From contig NZ_BBZJ01000013.1 of assembly GCF_001417775.1 (NCBI RefSeq), forward strand, positions 248,001-312,000: a DNA stretch of 64,000 bases, in the 5' to 3' direction. A program made the translations under genes and the position numbers. Shown in pieces: positions 8,276 to 17,330 of this stretch. The notes beneath the pieces were generated by a model. It was given only the letters and a program-made list of their open reading frames with translations, made no database searches and was not told the origin of the DNA. Positions within the stretch are counted from its first letter, which is position 1. Each line of letters starts with the position of its first letter. The DNA comes from Streptomyces sp. TP-A0356. GTDB lineage: Bacteria; Actinomycetota; Actinomycetes; Streptomycetales; Streptomycetaceae.

Positions 8276-9835
8276 ATGGCGGGACCCGTCCTGGAAATGC
8301 GCTCGATCGTCAAGACCTTTCCCGGTGTCAAAGCGCTGTCGGACGTCACGCTGACGGTTCGCCAGGGCGAGGTCCACGCCATCTGCGGGGAGAACGGCGC
8401 CGGGAAGTCCACCTTGATGAAGGTGCTCTCCGGCGTCCATCCGCACGGCACCTACGAGGGTGAGATCCTCTTCGACGGAGAGGTCTGCCACTTCAAGGAC
8501 ATCCGGGCGAGCGAGCACCACGGCATCGTCATCATCCACCAGGAGCTGGCGCTGGTGCCGTACCTCTCCATCGCGGAGAACATCTTCCTCGGCAACGAGC
8601 ACGCCACGCGCGGCTTCATCAACTGGAACGACACCCTCAGGCACGCCACCGAGCTGCTCGGCCGCGTCGGCCTGGACGAGCACCCGGAGACCCGGGTCGC
8701 CGACATCGGCGTGGGCAAGCAGCAGCTCGTGGAGATCGCGAAGGCGCTGTCGAAGTCGGTGAAGCTGCTCATCCTCGACGAGCCGACGGCGGCCCTGAAC
8801 GACGAGGACAGCGGCAAACTCCTCGATCTCATCCTGGAGCTGAAGAACCAGGGCATCACCTCGATCATCATCTCCCACAAGCTGAACGAGATCCGCCGGG
8901 TCGCCGACTCGGTGACGATCCTGCGCGACGGGCGCACCATCGAGACGCTCGACGTGAAGGCGCCGGAGACGACCGAGGAGCGGATCATCGCCGGCATGGT
9001 CGGCCGTGACCTCGACCACCGCTTCCCCGAGCGCACCCCGCACGAGGCCGAGGCGGACGCGGCTCCGGCGCTGGAGATCCGCAACTGGACCGTGCACCAC
9101 CCGATCGACCAGCAGCGCAAGGTCGTCGACGACGTCTCGATCCAGGTCCGGCGCGGGGAGATCGTCGGTATCGCGGGGCTGATGGGCGCCGGCCGCACCG
9201 AGCTGGCGATGAGTGTCTTCGGGCGCACCTACGGCCGCTACGCGGGCGGCACGGTACTGAAGGACGGCAGGGAGATCCGTACGAAGACCGTCGCGGAGGC
9301 GGTCGAACACGGCATCGCGTACGTCACGGAGGACCGCAAGCACTACGGCCTCAACCTCATCGACACCATCAACCGCAACATCTCGCTGACCGCCCTGAAG
9401 AAGGTCGCGAGGCGGGGCGTGGTCGACGAGCACGAGGAGCGGCAGGTCGCCGAGGGCTATCGGAAGTCGATGAACATCAAGGCGCCGACCGTCTTCGAGC
9501 CGGTGGGCAAGCTGTCGGGCGGCAACCAGCAGAAGGTCGTCCTCAGCAAGTGGATCTTCGCGGGTCCGGACGTGCTGATCCTCGACGAGCCGACCCGCGG
9601 TATCGACGTGGGCGCCAAGTACGAGATCTACACGGTCATCGACCAGCTGGCCGCGCAGGGCAAGGCGGTCGTCTTCATCTCCTCCGAGCTGCCCGAGCTG
9701 CTCGGCATGTGCGACCGCATCTACACCATGGCCGCGGGGCGGCTGACCGGCGAGGTTCCGCGGGCCGAGGCCACGCAGGAAGTGCTGATGCGCCGGATGA
9801 CGAAGGACACACAGGACAAAGAGGTAACCCGATGA
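8276..9835 (+). CDS. mmsA: Multiple-monosaccharide ABC transporter ATP-binding protein (MmsA/GguA)
   Basis: 519 residues with two fused nucleotide-binding domains, the normal layout for this class. The first has Walker [10 protein letters not shown] near residue 41, a variant signature [13 protein letters not shown] and Walker [12 protein letters not shown]. The second has a degenerate Walker A (GLMGAGRTE), a canonical signature LSGGNQQKV and Walker [15 protein letters not shown]. One competent and one degenerate ATP site is typical of RbsA/MglA/GguA-type ATPases. Start ATG at 8276 follows GGAAGG. Its stop overlaps the permease start by four bases (ATGA), giving translational coupling. It energises import of the sugar delivered by the ChvE-like receptor. 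Confidence 0.93.
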   Translation: MAGPVLEMRSIVKTFPGVKALSDVTLTVRQGEVHAICGENGAGKSTLMKVLSGVHPHGTYEGEILFDGEVCHFKDIRASEHHGIVIIHQELALVPYLSIAENIFLGNEHATRGFINWNDTLRHATELLGRVGLDEHPETRVADIGVGKQQLVEIAKALSKSVKLLILDEPTAALNDEDSGKLLDLILELKNQGITSIIISHKLNEIRRVADSVTILRDGRTIETLDVKAPETTEERIIAGMVGRDLDHRFPERTPHEAEADAAPALEIRNWTVHHPIDQQRKVVDDVSIQVRRGEIVGIAGLMGAGRTELAMSVFGRTYGRYAGGTVLKDGREIRTKTVAEAVEHGIAYVTEDRKHYGLNLIDTINRNISLTALKKVARRGVVDEHEERQVAEGYRKSMNIKAPTVFEPVGKLSGGNQQKVVLSKWIFAGPDVLILDEPTRGIDVGAKYEIYTVIDQLAAQGKAVVFISSELPELLGMCDRIYTMAAGRLTGEVPRAEATQEVLMRRMTKDTQDKEVTR

Positions 9836-11076
9836 GCACGGATGTGACCGCCAGGACCCCGGCCCCCGCGCCGCCGGGCGGAAGCGGGTCGGCCGCGGGC
9901 GAGGGCCTGCTCCGGCTGATGGTGAACGGCCTGCGCCGCAACATGCGGCAGTACGGCATGCTGATCGCGCTCGGCCTGATCGTGATCCTCTTCGAGGTGT
10001 GGACCGGCGGGGACCTGCTGCTGCCGCGCAACGTCTCCAACCTGGTGCTGCAGAACAGCTACATCCTGATCCTCGCGATCGGCATGATGCTGGTGATCAT
10101 CGCGGGCCACATCGACCTGTCGGTCGGCTCGCTGACGGCGTTCGTGGGCGCCTTCGCGGCCGTGCTGACGGTCAGCCACCACGTGGCGTGGCCCATCGCC
10201 CTGGTGGTGTGCCTGCTGGTGGGCGCTGTGGCGGGCTCGGTGCAGGGGTTCCTGATCGCGTATCTCGGCATACCGTCGTTCATCGTCACCCTCGCCGGGA
10301 TGCTGCTCTTCCGCGGACTGACGGAGATCCTGCTCAAGGGGCAGACCCTCGGCCCGTTCCCGGACGGGCTGCAGAAGATGGGCAACGGCTTCCTGCCCGA
10401 GGTCGGCCCGACCACCAACTACCACAACCTCACGCTGCTCCTCGGCCTCGTGCTGATCGCCGCAGTGGTGTGGCAGGAGGTACGGGACCGGCGCCGGCAG
10501 CAGGAGTTCGCGCTCACGGTGCTGCCCGGGCGGCTGTTCGCGCTGAAGCTCGTCGCCCTGGTCTGCGCGATCATCGTCCTCACCATGCTGCTCGCCAGCT
10601 ACAAGGGCGCGCCGATCGTCCTCATCATCCTCGGCGCTCTGGTGGTCGGCTACGGCTACGTCATGCGCAACGCCGTCTTCGGCCGCCACATCTACGCGAT
10701 CGGCGGCAATCTGCCCGCGGCCAAGCTGTCCGGCGTCAAGGACAAGAGGGTCACCTTCCAGGTCTTCCTGAACATGGGCGTGCTCGCGGCCCTGGCGGGT
10801 CTGGTGGTCGCCGCCCGCCTGAACGCGGCCTCGCCGAAGGCGGGCGTGAACTTCGAACTCGAGGCGATCGCCTCGTCGTTCATCGGTGGCGCGTCCATGA
10901 GCGGCGGTGTCGGCACCATCCTCGGCGCCATCATCGGCGGTCTCGTCCTCGGCGTGCTGAACAACGGCATGAACCTCCTCAGCGTCGGCACCGACTGGCA
11001 GCAGGTCATCAAGGGCCTGGCCCTGCTGGTGGCGGTCGGCTTCGACGTGTGGAACAAGCGCAAGTCCGGTTCGTGA
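9832..11076 (+). CDS. mmsB: Multiple-monosaccharide ABC transporter permease (MmsB/GguB)
   Basis: 414 residues, integral membrane. A Pro/Ala-rich cytoplasmic N-terminus (about 40 residues) is followed by roughly ten hydrophobic segments, beginning [18 protein letters not shown]. The permease motif [20 protein letters not shown] and the C-terminal [20 protein letters not shown] identify the BPD_transp_2 family. The ATG at 9832 overlaps the ATPase stop. It forms the transmembrane path of the sugar importer. A 12-bp hairpin follows the stop immediately, marking the likely end of the transporter transcript. Confidence 0.93.
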   Translation: MSTDVTARTPAPAPPGGSGSAAGEGLLRLMVNGLRRNMRQYGMLIALGLIVILFEVWTGGDLLLPRNVSNLVLQNSYILILAIGMMLVIIAGHIDLSVGSLTAFVGAFAAVLTVSHHVAWPIALVVCLLVGAVAGSVQGFLIAYLGIPSFIVTLAGMLLFRGLTEILLKGQTLGPFPDGLQKMGNGFLPEVGPTTNYHNLTLLLGLVLIAAVVWQEVRDRRRQQEFALTVLPGRLFALKLVALVCAIIVLTMLLASYKGAPIVLIILGALVVGYGYVMRNAVFGRHIYAIGGNLPAAKLSGVKDKRVTFQVFLNMGVLAALAGLVVAARLNAASPKAGVNFELEAIASSFIGGASMSGGVGTILGAIIGGLVLGVLNNGMNLLSVGTDWQQVIKGLALLVAVGFDVWNKRKSGS

Positions 11077-11082
11077 GTCAGC

Positions 11083-11111
11083 TCGGGCCCCGCCACGAAG
11101 GCGGGGCCCGA
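11083..11111 (+). terminator. Strong terminator after the permease gene
   Basis: Perfect 12-bp GC-rich stem TCGGGCCCCGCC/GGCGGGGCCCGA with a 5-nt loop ACGAA, seven bases after the stop. No U-tract. It separates the transporter genes from the aldose epimerase. Confidence 0.85.
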
Positions 11112-11120
11112 CCTTCATCA

Positions 11121-11147
11121 CCGAAGAACCCGAAGAACCCGAAGAAG
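11121..11147 (+). repeat. Short tandem repeat (CCGAAGAAC x3) before galM
   Basis: Two perfect copies and one near-copy (last base changed) of a 9-bp unit sit between the terminator and the ribosome site of the epimerase gene. It looks like replication slippage in the untranslated leader. Confidence 0.8.
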
Positions 11148-11160
11148 GGGAGAGCCGCAG

Positions 11161-12339
11161 ATGGATATGAGCAGACGCACGGTCATCGCGGGGGCAGCGG
11201 CCGCGGGCCTCGCCGCCGCCACCGTCGGCACCGCCGGCCCGGCCCAGGCCGCGGACGGCACCTCGGGCAGCGCTGCGGGGAGCAGGAGGCCCGTGAAGGA
11301 ACTCTTCGGCAAGCTCGCCGACGGCACCAGGGTCCACCGCTGGTCCCTGGAGAACGGCGGCACCCGCCTGAAGGTCCTCTCCTACGGCGGAATCGTCCAG
11401 TCCCTGGAGATCCCCGACCGGCACGGCCGCCACCGGAACGTCTCGCTGGGCTTCGACAACCTCGACGCCTACGTCGCCAAGAGCCCGTACTTCGGCGCGC
11501 TCATCGGCCGCTACGGAAACCGCATCGCCAAGGGGCGGTTCACCCTCGACGGCAAGAGCCACCAGCTCTCCGTCAACGACGGCGTGAACAGCCTGCACGG
11601 CGGTGCGAAGGGCTTCGACAAGCACGTGTGGGACGTCGAGCCCTTCACCCAGGGCTCCGAGGTCGGCCTGCACCTGCACTACACGAGCGTCGACGGAGAG
11701 ATGGGCTACCCGGGCACGCTCACGGCGAAGGTGACCTACACCCTCACCCGCCACGGAGACTGGCGCATCGACTACGAGGCCGGCACCGACAAGGCCACCG
11801 TCGTCAACCTCACCAGCCACGTCTACTGGAACCTCACCGGCGAGGGCAGCGGCACGATCGAGGACCACGAGCTCACGATCGCCGCCTCCCGGTACACGCC
11901 CACCGACTCGGGCCTGATCCCCACCGGTGAGCTGGCGAAGGTCGCCGGCACGCCCTTCGACTTCCGTCACGCCAAGGCGATCGGCCGGGACATCCGGGCG
12001 GGCCACCCGCAGCAGGTGCAGGCCAAGGGCTACGACCACAACTGGGCCCTCGACAAGGGCATCACCCGCAGGCCGGAGCACGTCGCGACCTTGCACGACC
12101 CGTCCTCCGGCCGCACCCTGAAGATCGCCACCGACCAGCCGGGGCTGCAGTTCTACTCGGGCAACTTCCTCGACGGCACCCTGACCGGCACCGGCGGCCA
12201 CACCTACCGCCAGGGCGACGCCCTCTGCCTGGAGACCCAGCACTTCCCGGACTCGCCCAACCACGCGAACTTCCCGTCGACCGTGCTGCGGCCCGGACAG
12301 ACCTACCGGACGACGACGATCCACTCGTTCAGCGCCTGA
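11161..12339 (+). CDS. galM: Secreted aldose 1-epimerase (galactose mutarotase)
   Basis: 392 residues. It interconverts alpha and beta anomers of aldoses. The N-terminus MDMSRRTVIAGAAAAGLAAA is a twin-arginine (Tat) signal peptide with likely cleavage after AQA, so the enzyme is exported folded. Family motifs are GALIGRYGNRIAKGRFTLDG, NSLHGGAKGFDKHVWD, NLTSHVYWNL (catalytic His) and LCLETQHFPDSPNH (catalytic Glu). Ribosome site GGGGAG precedes the ATG at 11161. An external mutarotase next to a monosaccharide importer would present the sugar in the anomeric form the receptor prefers (inference). Confidence 0.92.
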   Translation: MDMSRRTVIAGAAAAGLAAATVGTAGPAQAADGTSGSAAGSRRPVKELFGKLADGTRVHRWSLENGGTRLKVLSYGGIVQSLEIPDRHGRHRNVSLGFDNLDAYVAKSPYFGALIGRYGNRIAKGRFTLDGKSHQLSVNDGVNSLHGGAKGFDKHVWDVEPFTQGSEVGLHLHYTSVDGEMGYPGTLTAKVTYTLTRHGDWRIDYEAGTDKATVVNLTSHVYWNLTGEGSGTIEDHELTIAASRYTPTDSGLIPTGELAKVAGTPFDFRHAKAIGRDIRAGHPQQVQAKGYDHNWALDKGITRRPEHVATLHDPSSGRTLKIATDQPGLQFYSGNFLDGTLTGTGGHTYRQGDALCLETQHFPDSPNHANFPSTVLRPGQTYRTTTIHSFSA

Positions 12340-12346
12340 GGCACCG

Positions 12347-12365
12347 CCGGAGCGGCGGGCTCCGG
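12347..12365 (+). terminator. Hairpin after galM
   Basis: 7-bp perfect stem CCGGAGC/GCTCCGG with a 5-nt loop, eight bases past the epimerase stop. Confidence 0.6.
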
Positions 12366-12468
12366 AAGTCACAAAGCCTTCACACCAGTTGAACAACGCC
12401 ACCTCCGTATCCGTATGAGTGGGTGGCCCGTGTTCCCCCGCACGGGCCGCCCGCAGACGGAGGTTCCC

Positions 12469-14094
12469 TTGGCAGACAACGTCACCTCGCTCTTCCGCAG
12501 CACGGCAGCGCACAGCCCTTCGATGGCCGCGCTGACACGTGAGAGCGACGGCGTCGGCCCGGTGGACTTCTGCATCCCCTGCAACCCGTACTTCCCCACG
12601 CCCGCCATGTTCGACGCGATGGCGGGCCGGCTGCGCGAGATCGTCACCTACTACCCGAGCAGCGCCGAGACGATCACGGCCGAGCTGTGCAACCTGCTCC
12701 AGCTGCCGCCGCAGTGCGTGGCCATGGGCAACGGCTCGACCGAGCTGATCACCTGGATCGACCACCTGCTGGTCCGCGAGTCCCTCGCCGTCCCCGTCCC
12801 CACCTTCGGCCGCTGGACCGACCAGCCCATGGAGACCGGCAAGCGTGTCGACATGTTCCCGCTCCAGGAGTCCAGCGGGTTCGCCCTGGACCTGGCCCAG
12901 TACGCCGAGTTCATCCGCAAGCGCGGCACCCGTGTCGCAGTCGTCTGCAACCCGAACAACCCCGACGGCGGATTCGTGCACCGGCAGACGCTCGTGCAGT
13001 TCATGGACGCGATGGCCGATCTCGATCTCGTGGTGATCGACGAGTCATTCCTGGAATTCGCCGACGCGGAGAACGAGCCCAGTGTCGTGCAGGACGCGGT
13101 GATGCGGCCCAACGTCATCGTGCTGCGCAGCCTCGGCAAGAACTTCGGCCTGCACGGAATACGCTTCGGCTATCTGGTCGCGAATCCCGCGCTCGCGGGC
13201 AGGGTCCGCTCGATGCTGCCGAAGTGGAACCTCAACTCCTTCGCCGAGCACGTGGTGTTCATGCTGAAGGAGCACGGTGCCGAGTACATGGAGAGCCTGT
13301 ACCAGATCCGCCGGGACCGTCTGGACATGGCCCGCCAGCTCTCCCAGCTGCCCGGCCTGACGGTCTATCCGTCCCAGGGCAACTTCCTCTTCGTGCGCCT
13401 CCCCCTGGGCGCCGAGGGCACCGTGGTCCGGGACCGGCTGCTCACCGAGCACCGGATCCTGGTCCGCGAGTGCGGCAACAAGATCGGTTCATCCAGCCGC
13501 TTCCTGAGACTCGTGGTGCGCCCCCAGGTGGACGTGCGTCGCCTGGTGTCCGCCCTGGAGCAGGTGCTCTACGGGACCAGGAGGGGAGCCGCCGTATCCG
13601 AGCTGGGCACCGGGACCAGCTACAGCTCGGGTACGGCGGCAGTGGACCGGCTCGTCAGCGAGACCAACGGGGCGGGCATGCGGGAGCTGGCCTCCCAGGC
13701 CGCGGCGATGCCGCTGGCCCCGGGCTCGGCCCCGGCGCCCGCGCCGGCTCCCGCCCCGGCGACGCCGTTCCCCGCCCCCATGCCGCCCCCGGCGCCCGCT
13801 CCGATGCCGGCCCCGGCCCCCGCCCCGATGCCGGCACCGGCGGCGGCCGCCACGCCCGTGGCTCCCCCGTTCCCCGCGATGCCGCCGGGCATCGCCCCGG
13901 CGCCCGCCGCCGGGCTGCAGCCGGTCCCGCAGACGGGCATGCCCGGACTGGCGGCAGCCGCGCAGAACCGCCGCGGGACGCCCGCCGCGGGCGGCCTCAC
14001 GGCGGCCCAGGTCCGCGGCCGCACCCAGCCGGACCCGGTCCCCGAACCCACGGGCTGGCCGGCGGCGGGCGCCATGTACAACCAGGTCGGCTGA
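12469..14094 (+). CDS. Class I/II PLP aminotransferase with a Pro/Ala-rich C-terminal tail
   Basis: 541 residues from a TTG start at 12469, chosen because GGAGG sits six bases upstream; an ATG 18 codons earlier has no ribosome site. About 370 residues form a fold-type I PLP enzyme like histidinol-phosphate aminotransferase or threonine-phosphate decarboxylase: DFCIPCNPYFPTPAMF, MGNGSTELITWID, VCNPNNPDGG, VVIDESFLEFAD, and the Schiff-base lysine in LGKNFGLHGIRFGYL (about residue 224). The last roughly 130 residues are unlike the family: PAPAPAPA repeats, Met/Pro-rich segments and a disordered end. Substrate is unknown. Neighbours give no pathway; it sits between terminators and is probably monocistronic. 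Confidence 0.85.
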   Translation: MADNVTSLFRSTAAHSPSMAALTRESDGVGPVDFCIPCNPYFPTPAMFDAMAGRLREIVTYYPSSAETITAELCNLLQLPPQCVAMGNGSTELITWIDHLLVRESLAVPVPTFGRWTDQPMETGKRVDMFPLQESSGFALDLAQYAEFIRKRGTRVAVVCNPNNPDGGFVHRQTLVQFMDAMADLDLVVIDESFLEFADAENEPSVVQDAVMRPNVIVLRSLGKNFGLHGIRFGYLVANPALAGRVRSMLPKWNLNSFAEHVVFMLKEHGAEYMESLYQIRRDRLDMARQLSQLPGLTVYPSQGNFLFVRLPLGAEGTVVRDRLLTEHRILVRECGNKIGSSSRFLRLVVRPQVDVRRLVSALEQVLYGTRRGAAVSELGTGTSYSSGTAAVDRLVSETNGAGMRELASQAAAMPLAPGSAPAPAPAPAPATPFPAPMPPPAPAPMPAPAPAPMPAPAAAATPVAPPFPAMPPGIAPAPAAGLQPVPQTGMPGLAAAAQNRRGTPAAGGLTAAQVRGRTQPDPVPEPTGWPAAGAMYNQVG

Positions 14095-14099
14095 GCGGA

Positions 14100-14119
14100 A
14101 CCGGCCCACACGGGCCGGT
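14100..14119 (+). terminator. Terminator after the aminotransferase
   Basis: 8-bp perfect stem ACCGGCCC/GGGCCGGT with a 4-nt loop, five bases after the stop codon. Confidence 0.7.
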
Positions 14120-14451
14120 CGCCCTGTTATGTCTGATTTGCTCGGGAAAATCCGAAAACCTCGCTAAGTCGCTATTCCCGCCATTGGGCCTCTTTTCCCG
14201 AAGTGCGTGACGCAATTCACTTACGAAGCGCCTTAGTGCTTTAAACGGTCCTTAACTTCCAGTTTTCCCGCGACCGACCCTCGGTCGGCCTCCGGAGAAA
14301 AACTAGCCCGCATAGTAAGAACGGTAATTGTCGCGTTATTCCCGGCGGCTAAGAATGTCCCCGCCGCAGGGCACCGCAATCGAAATGCGGTGCTGTTTGT
14401 CGAGGGAACCGGCAACTGCGGGCGATGAATTTCCCGGAAAAGGACCGCACC
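14120..14451 (+). promoter_or_regulatory. AT-richer, structured 330-bp leader of the LysM transglycosylase gene
   Basis: No gene is apparent here. The region is visibly poorer in GC than its flanks and holds two clean hairpins: CGACCGA/TCGGTCG at 14271-14287, and GCACCGCA/TGCGGTGC at 14371-14393 with an ATCGAAA loop. Just before the start codon, GAGGGAACC then GGGCGATGAAT recall two conserved words of the c-di-AMP (ydaO) riboswitch, which controls cell-wall hydrolases in Streptomyces. The third conserved block (GCTAACCTCG-like, before the start) is not found, so this is a resemblance, not an assignment. Confidence 0.4.
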
Positions 14452-15186
14452 ATGCCCCTTCACGCCGCCAAACGCTCCTCCCGGGCGCGCCGCTTCTACG
14501 CCGGTGGCGCCGTCACCGTCGGCACGTTCGCCCTGGCCTGCACGGTCGCGCTGGGCACGGCCCAGGCCGCCAGCGCCGCTCCGGCCGTCACCGCCACCAA
14601 GGCCCAGTCCGCCGGTACGGCCACCTACACCGTCCAGCCCGGCGACCACCTCGCCTCGATCGCCCGCACCCTCCACGTGCCCGGCGGCTGGCAGGCCATC
14701 GCGTCGGCCAACCACCTCTCCAGCCCCTACACGCTCCAGCCGGGTCAGGTCCTGACCCTGCCCGCCGGGTCGTCCCCGGCCGCCGCCTCGCCCGCGCCCG
14801 CCGCGGCGTCGGCGCCCGCCGCCTCGCCCGCGCCCGCCGCGCCGCCCGCCGGCGGCCAGACCTACGCCAACAACCTGGACGGCTGGATCAGACAGTCGCT
14901 GGCGATCATGGCGCAGAACGGCATCCCGGGCAGCTACAGCGGCATCCACCGCAACATCATGCGTGAGTCCTCGGGCAACCCGAACGCCATCAACAACTGG
15001 GACTCCAACGCCGCCGCCGGCCACCCCTCCATCGGCCTGCTGCAGGTGATCCAGCCGACGTTCAACGCGTACCACGTGCCGGGCACCTCGTCGAACATCT
15101 ACGACCCCGTCGCCAACATCACCGCCGCGTGCAACTACGCGTACCACCGCTACGGCTCGATCGACAACGTCAACAGCGCCTACTGA
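14452..15186 (+). CDS. Secreted LysM-domain transglycosylase (SLT-like)
   Basis: 244 residues. A signal peptide with a basic start (KRSSRARR), a hydrophobic core and AxA sites ends near residue 45. A LysM peptidoglycan-binding domain follows (TYTVQPGDHLASIARTLHVP to LQPGQVLTLP, about 60-106), then a Pro/Ala linker (about 107-135) and a C-terminal lysozyme-like domain with HRNIMRESSGNPNAINNWD, where the Glu is the expected catalytic residue, and GLLQVIQPTFNAY. It should cleave the glycan backbone of peptidoglycan outside the cell. The ATG at 14452 follows AAAAGGA. The structured leader upstream and a strong terminator downstream indicate a single-gene transcript. Confidence 0.9.
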   Translation: MPLHAAKRSSRARRFYAGGAVTVGTFALACTVALGTAQAASAAPAVTATKAQSAGTATYTVQPGDHLASIARTLHVPGGWQAIASANHLSSPYTLQPGQVLTLPAGSSPAAASPAPAAASAPAASPAPAAPPAGGQTYANNLDGWIRQSLAIMAQNGIPGSYSGIHRNIMRESSGNPNAINNWDSNAAAGHPSIGLLQVIQPTFNAYHVPGTSSNIYDPVANITAACNYAYHRYGSIDNVNSAY

Positions 15187-15210
15187 CGGTCGCGCGACGG
15201 TCGATCTGCG

Positions 15211-15249
15211 GGAAGGACCCGCGTCCGGATGACGGGCGCGGGTCCTTCC
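15211..15249 (+). terminator. Terminator after the transglycosylase gene
   Basis: Perfect 13-bp stem GGAAGGACCCGCG/CGCGGGTCCTTCC with a 13-nt loop, 24 bases past the stop. Confidence 0.85.
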
Positions 15250-15297
15250 GTTCACTCCGGCCGCCTTCGTCCGGGGGCCCGGGGGTCCACGGGCGCG

Positions 15298-15347
15298 CGA
15301 ACATGTTCGTGGCGAACATTGTTCGTAACGAACATGTTCGCTACGGT
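15298..15347 (+). promoter_or_regulatory. Triple palindromic operator overlapping the tetR promoter
   Basis: Three inverted repeats occur in 43 bp: CGAACATGTTCG at 15298-15309 and again at 15329-15340 (both perfect), with CGAAC-ATT-GTTCG at 15313-15325 between them. They overlap a candidate promoter, TTGTTC (15319-15324), 17-bp spacer, TACGGT (15342-15347). Transcription would start at about 15354, the A of the tetR ATG, so the message may be leaderless. This geometry predicts tight autorepression. Confidence 0.8.
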
Positions 15348-15353
15348 GAGGGC

Positions 15354-16061
15354 ATGACAGCGCACTCCCCAGCTCCCCGCAGCCGCCGCGAACGGCCCGC
15401 CAAGCCCGCCCTGACCCGGGACGGGATCGTGGACACGGCGGTCGGGCTGATGCGTACCGAAGGACTGGACCGGGTCACCATGCGACGCCTGGCGCAGGAG
15501 CTCGACACGGGTCCGGCCTCCCTGTACGTCTACGTCCGCAACACGGCGGAGCTGCACGCGGCCGTGCTCGACCGGCTGCTCGGCGAGGTCGACCTGTCCC
15601 CCGCCGACGCCTCCGGCGACTGGCGCGAACGGCTCATCCGGCTGCTGACGTCGTACGTCGAGGTGCTCTTCGAGCATCCCGCGCTGGCCCGGGCGGCCCT
15701 GGCGGCCCGTCCCTCCGGGGAGAACTACCTGGAGCTCGTGGAGGCGATCCTCGCGCTGCTCGCCGAGGGCGGGCTCACGCCCGAGCAGGCCTCCTGGGGC
15801 CTCGACCTGCTGCTGCAGTTCGCGACCGCGAGCGCGGCCGAGCATTCCACCCGGGGCGAGACTCCCGAGGCACAGGACGACTGGGACGCGTTGACCCGGG
15901 CCCTGCTGGACGCCTCACCGGACCGGCACCCACAGATCGCCGCGCTCGGCGCCGTCCTGCTGGCCGGAACCGGCGAGGCACGCCTGACCTGGGGCTTCCA
16001 GGTGCTGATCAGTGGCATCCAGGCGGCACCCGAGCCGCCCACCACCCCGCGTACTCCCTGA
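15354..16061 (+). CDS. TetR-family transcriptional regulator (TetR C-terminal domain type)
   Basis: 235 residues. After a basic N-terminus, the helix-turn-helix reads LTRDGIVDTAVGLMRTEGLDRVTMRRLAQELDTGPASLYVYVRN (about 19-62), the recognition pattern of the TetR/TetR_C subgroup that responds to drug-like ligands. The C-terminal ligand-binding and dimerisation domain is alanine- and leucine-rich. The ATG at 15354 coincides with the predicted transcription start, although GAGGG lies close upstream. Three palindromes cover its promoter. It is followed after ten bases by a TetX-like FAD monooxygenase, so the pair forms a regulator-plus-detoxifying-enzyme operon, presumably induced by the enzyme's substrate (inference). 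Confidence 0.9.
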   Translation: MTAHSPAPRSRRERPAKPALTRDGIVDTAVGLMRTEGLDRVTMRRLAQELDTGPASLYVYVRNTAELHAAVLDRLLGEVDLSPADASGDWRERLIRLLTSYVEVLFEHPALARAALAARPSGENYLELVEAILALLAEGGLTPEQASWGLDLLLQFATASAAEHSTRGETPEAQDDWDALTRALLDASPDRHPQIAALGAVLLAGTGEARLTWGFQVLISGIQAAPEPPTTPRTP

Positions 16062-16071
16062 GGAGACCACC

Positions 16072-17229
16072 ATGACCGCCACACCCCCCATGACCGCCTC
16101 CCCCGCCCACCACCCCATAGCCGTCGTCGGCGCCGGTCTCGGCGGACTCGTCGCGGCCCGTGTGCTGCACGTCCACGGCATCGAGGCGGCCGTCTACGAG
16201 CGCGACGCCTCACCCACCTCCCGGCACCAGGGCGGCATGCTCGACATCCACGAGGAGTCGGGACAGAGCGCGCTGCGGGCCGCCGGGCTCTTCGAGGAGT
16301 TCCGCGCGATCGTCCATCCGGGCGGCGAGGAGGTACGCGTCCTGGACCCGGACGGCACGGTCCGCCTCAAGGACGTCGAGGAGGGCGGCCGCCCCGAGGT
16401 CGACCGCAACGACCTGCGCCGCATCCTGCTGGACTCGCTGCCCGAGGGCACGGTCCGCTGGGGCGCGAAGGTGACCGGCGCGCGCTCCCTGGGCGACGGA
16501 CGCCACGAGGTGACACTCGGGGACGGCACGGCGTTCAGCACGGACCTCCTGATCGGCGCGGACGGCGCCTGGTCGCGGATCCGCCCGCTGCTCTCCCCGG
16601 CCGTTCCCGCCTACAGCGGCATCTCCTTCGTCGAGACGGACCTGCACCGGGCGGCCGTGCGGCATCCCGCGACGGCCGAACTCCTCGGCGGCGGGATGGC
16701 GTTCGCGCTCGCCGACGGCGTGGGACTCCTCACCCACCTGGAGACGGACGGCTCGATCCACGCGTACGCGGCCGTCAAGGCACCCGAGGACTGGCTGTCG
16801 GGCGTCGACCTCACGGACACGGAAGGCGCGAAGAACACCCTGCTGACGCGGTTCGAGGGCTGGGACGCCCGTCTGCGCGCGCTGATCGCCGACGCGGACG
16901 GCGCACTCACCCCCCGCTTGATCCACGCCCTCCCGGTCGGTCACCGCTGGGACCGCACCCCGGGCGTGACCCTCCTCGGCGACGCGGCCCATCTGATGTC
17001 CCCCTTCGCGGGCGAGGGCGCCAACGCGGCCCTGCAGGACGGCGCGGAACTGGCGACGGCGCTCGCCGCCCACCCCGGCGCCCCCGAGACGGCCCTGGCA
17101 GCCTACGAAGAGGCGCTGTTCCCACGCGCCGAGGACGCCGCCACCCAGTCGGCCGAGAACCTGGACCTCCTCTTCGGTCCCGACGCCGTGCCGAACCTGG
17201 TCGCCATGATGAGCGGGGACCGCTCCTGA
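16072..17229 (+). CDS. TetX-like FAD-dependent monooxygenase
   Basis: 385 residues, ATG behind GAGGAG. This is a class A flavoprotein hydroxylase: dinucleotide motif VVGAGLGGLVAARVL near 20-34, the TetX-like stretch GGMLDIHEESGQSALRAAGL, the DG-type motif LLIGADGAWSRIR, and the FAD ribityl motif LLGDAAHLMSPFAGEGANAA. TetX relatives hydroxylate and inactivate tetracyclines; many homologues act on other aromatic compounds, so resistance should not be assumed. It is co-transcribed with the TetR gene. Its end abuts the truncated arabinofuranosidase on the other strand, and no clear terminator follows, suggesting a rearrangement at this boundary. Confidence 0.88.
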   Translation: MTATPPMTASPAHHPIAVVGAGLGGLVAARVLHVHGIEAAVYERDASPTSRHQGGMLDIHEESGQSALRAAGLFEEFRAIVHPGGEEVRVLDPDGTVRLKDVEEGGRPEVDRNDLRRILLDSLPEGTVRWGAKVTGARSLGDGRHEVTLGDGTAFSTDLLIGADGAWSRIRPLLSPAVPAYSGISFVETDLHRAAVRHPATAELLGGGMAFALADGVGLLTHLETDGSIHAYAAVKAPEDWLSGVDLTDTEGAKNTLLTRFEGWDARLRALIADADGALTPRLIHALPVGHRWDRTPGVTLLGDAAHLMSPFAGEGANAALQDGAELATALAAHPGAPETALAAYEEALFPRAEDAATQSAENLDLLFGPDAVPNLVAMMSGDRS

Positions 17230-17330
17230 CAGCGACCCGGGACCACGGGCTCTCCCAGGACGGGCCGGCCGGTAGCCGCCGTTGCCGCCGCGCCGGCTGT
17301 CGACGAGGCCGCGGCGACGGTCTCCGCCTT

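Noticed and set aside
12379..12410. Possible PHO-box-like direct repeats before the aminotransferase
   Set aside because: The 11-bp register is seen in only two weak units and the GTTCACC core is not matched.
9721..12981. Minus-strand frame of over 1000 codons opposite the permease, galM and aminotransferase
   Set aside because: It spans three well-supported plus-strand genes and two terminators; composition is that of a shadow frame.
16072..17229. Calling the FAD monooxygenase a tetracycline-resistance gene
   Set aside because: The TetX-like motif alone does not define the substrate; many Streptomyces homologues act on other aromatics.
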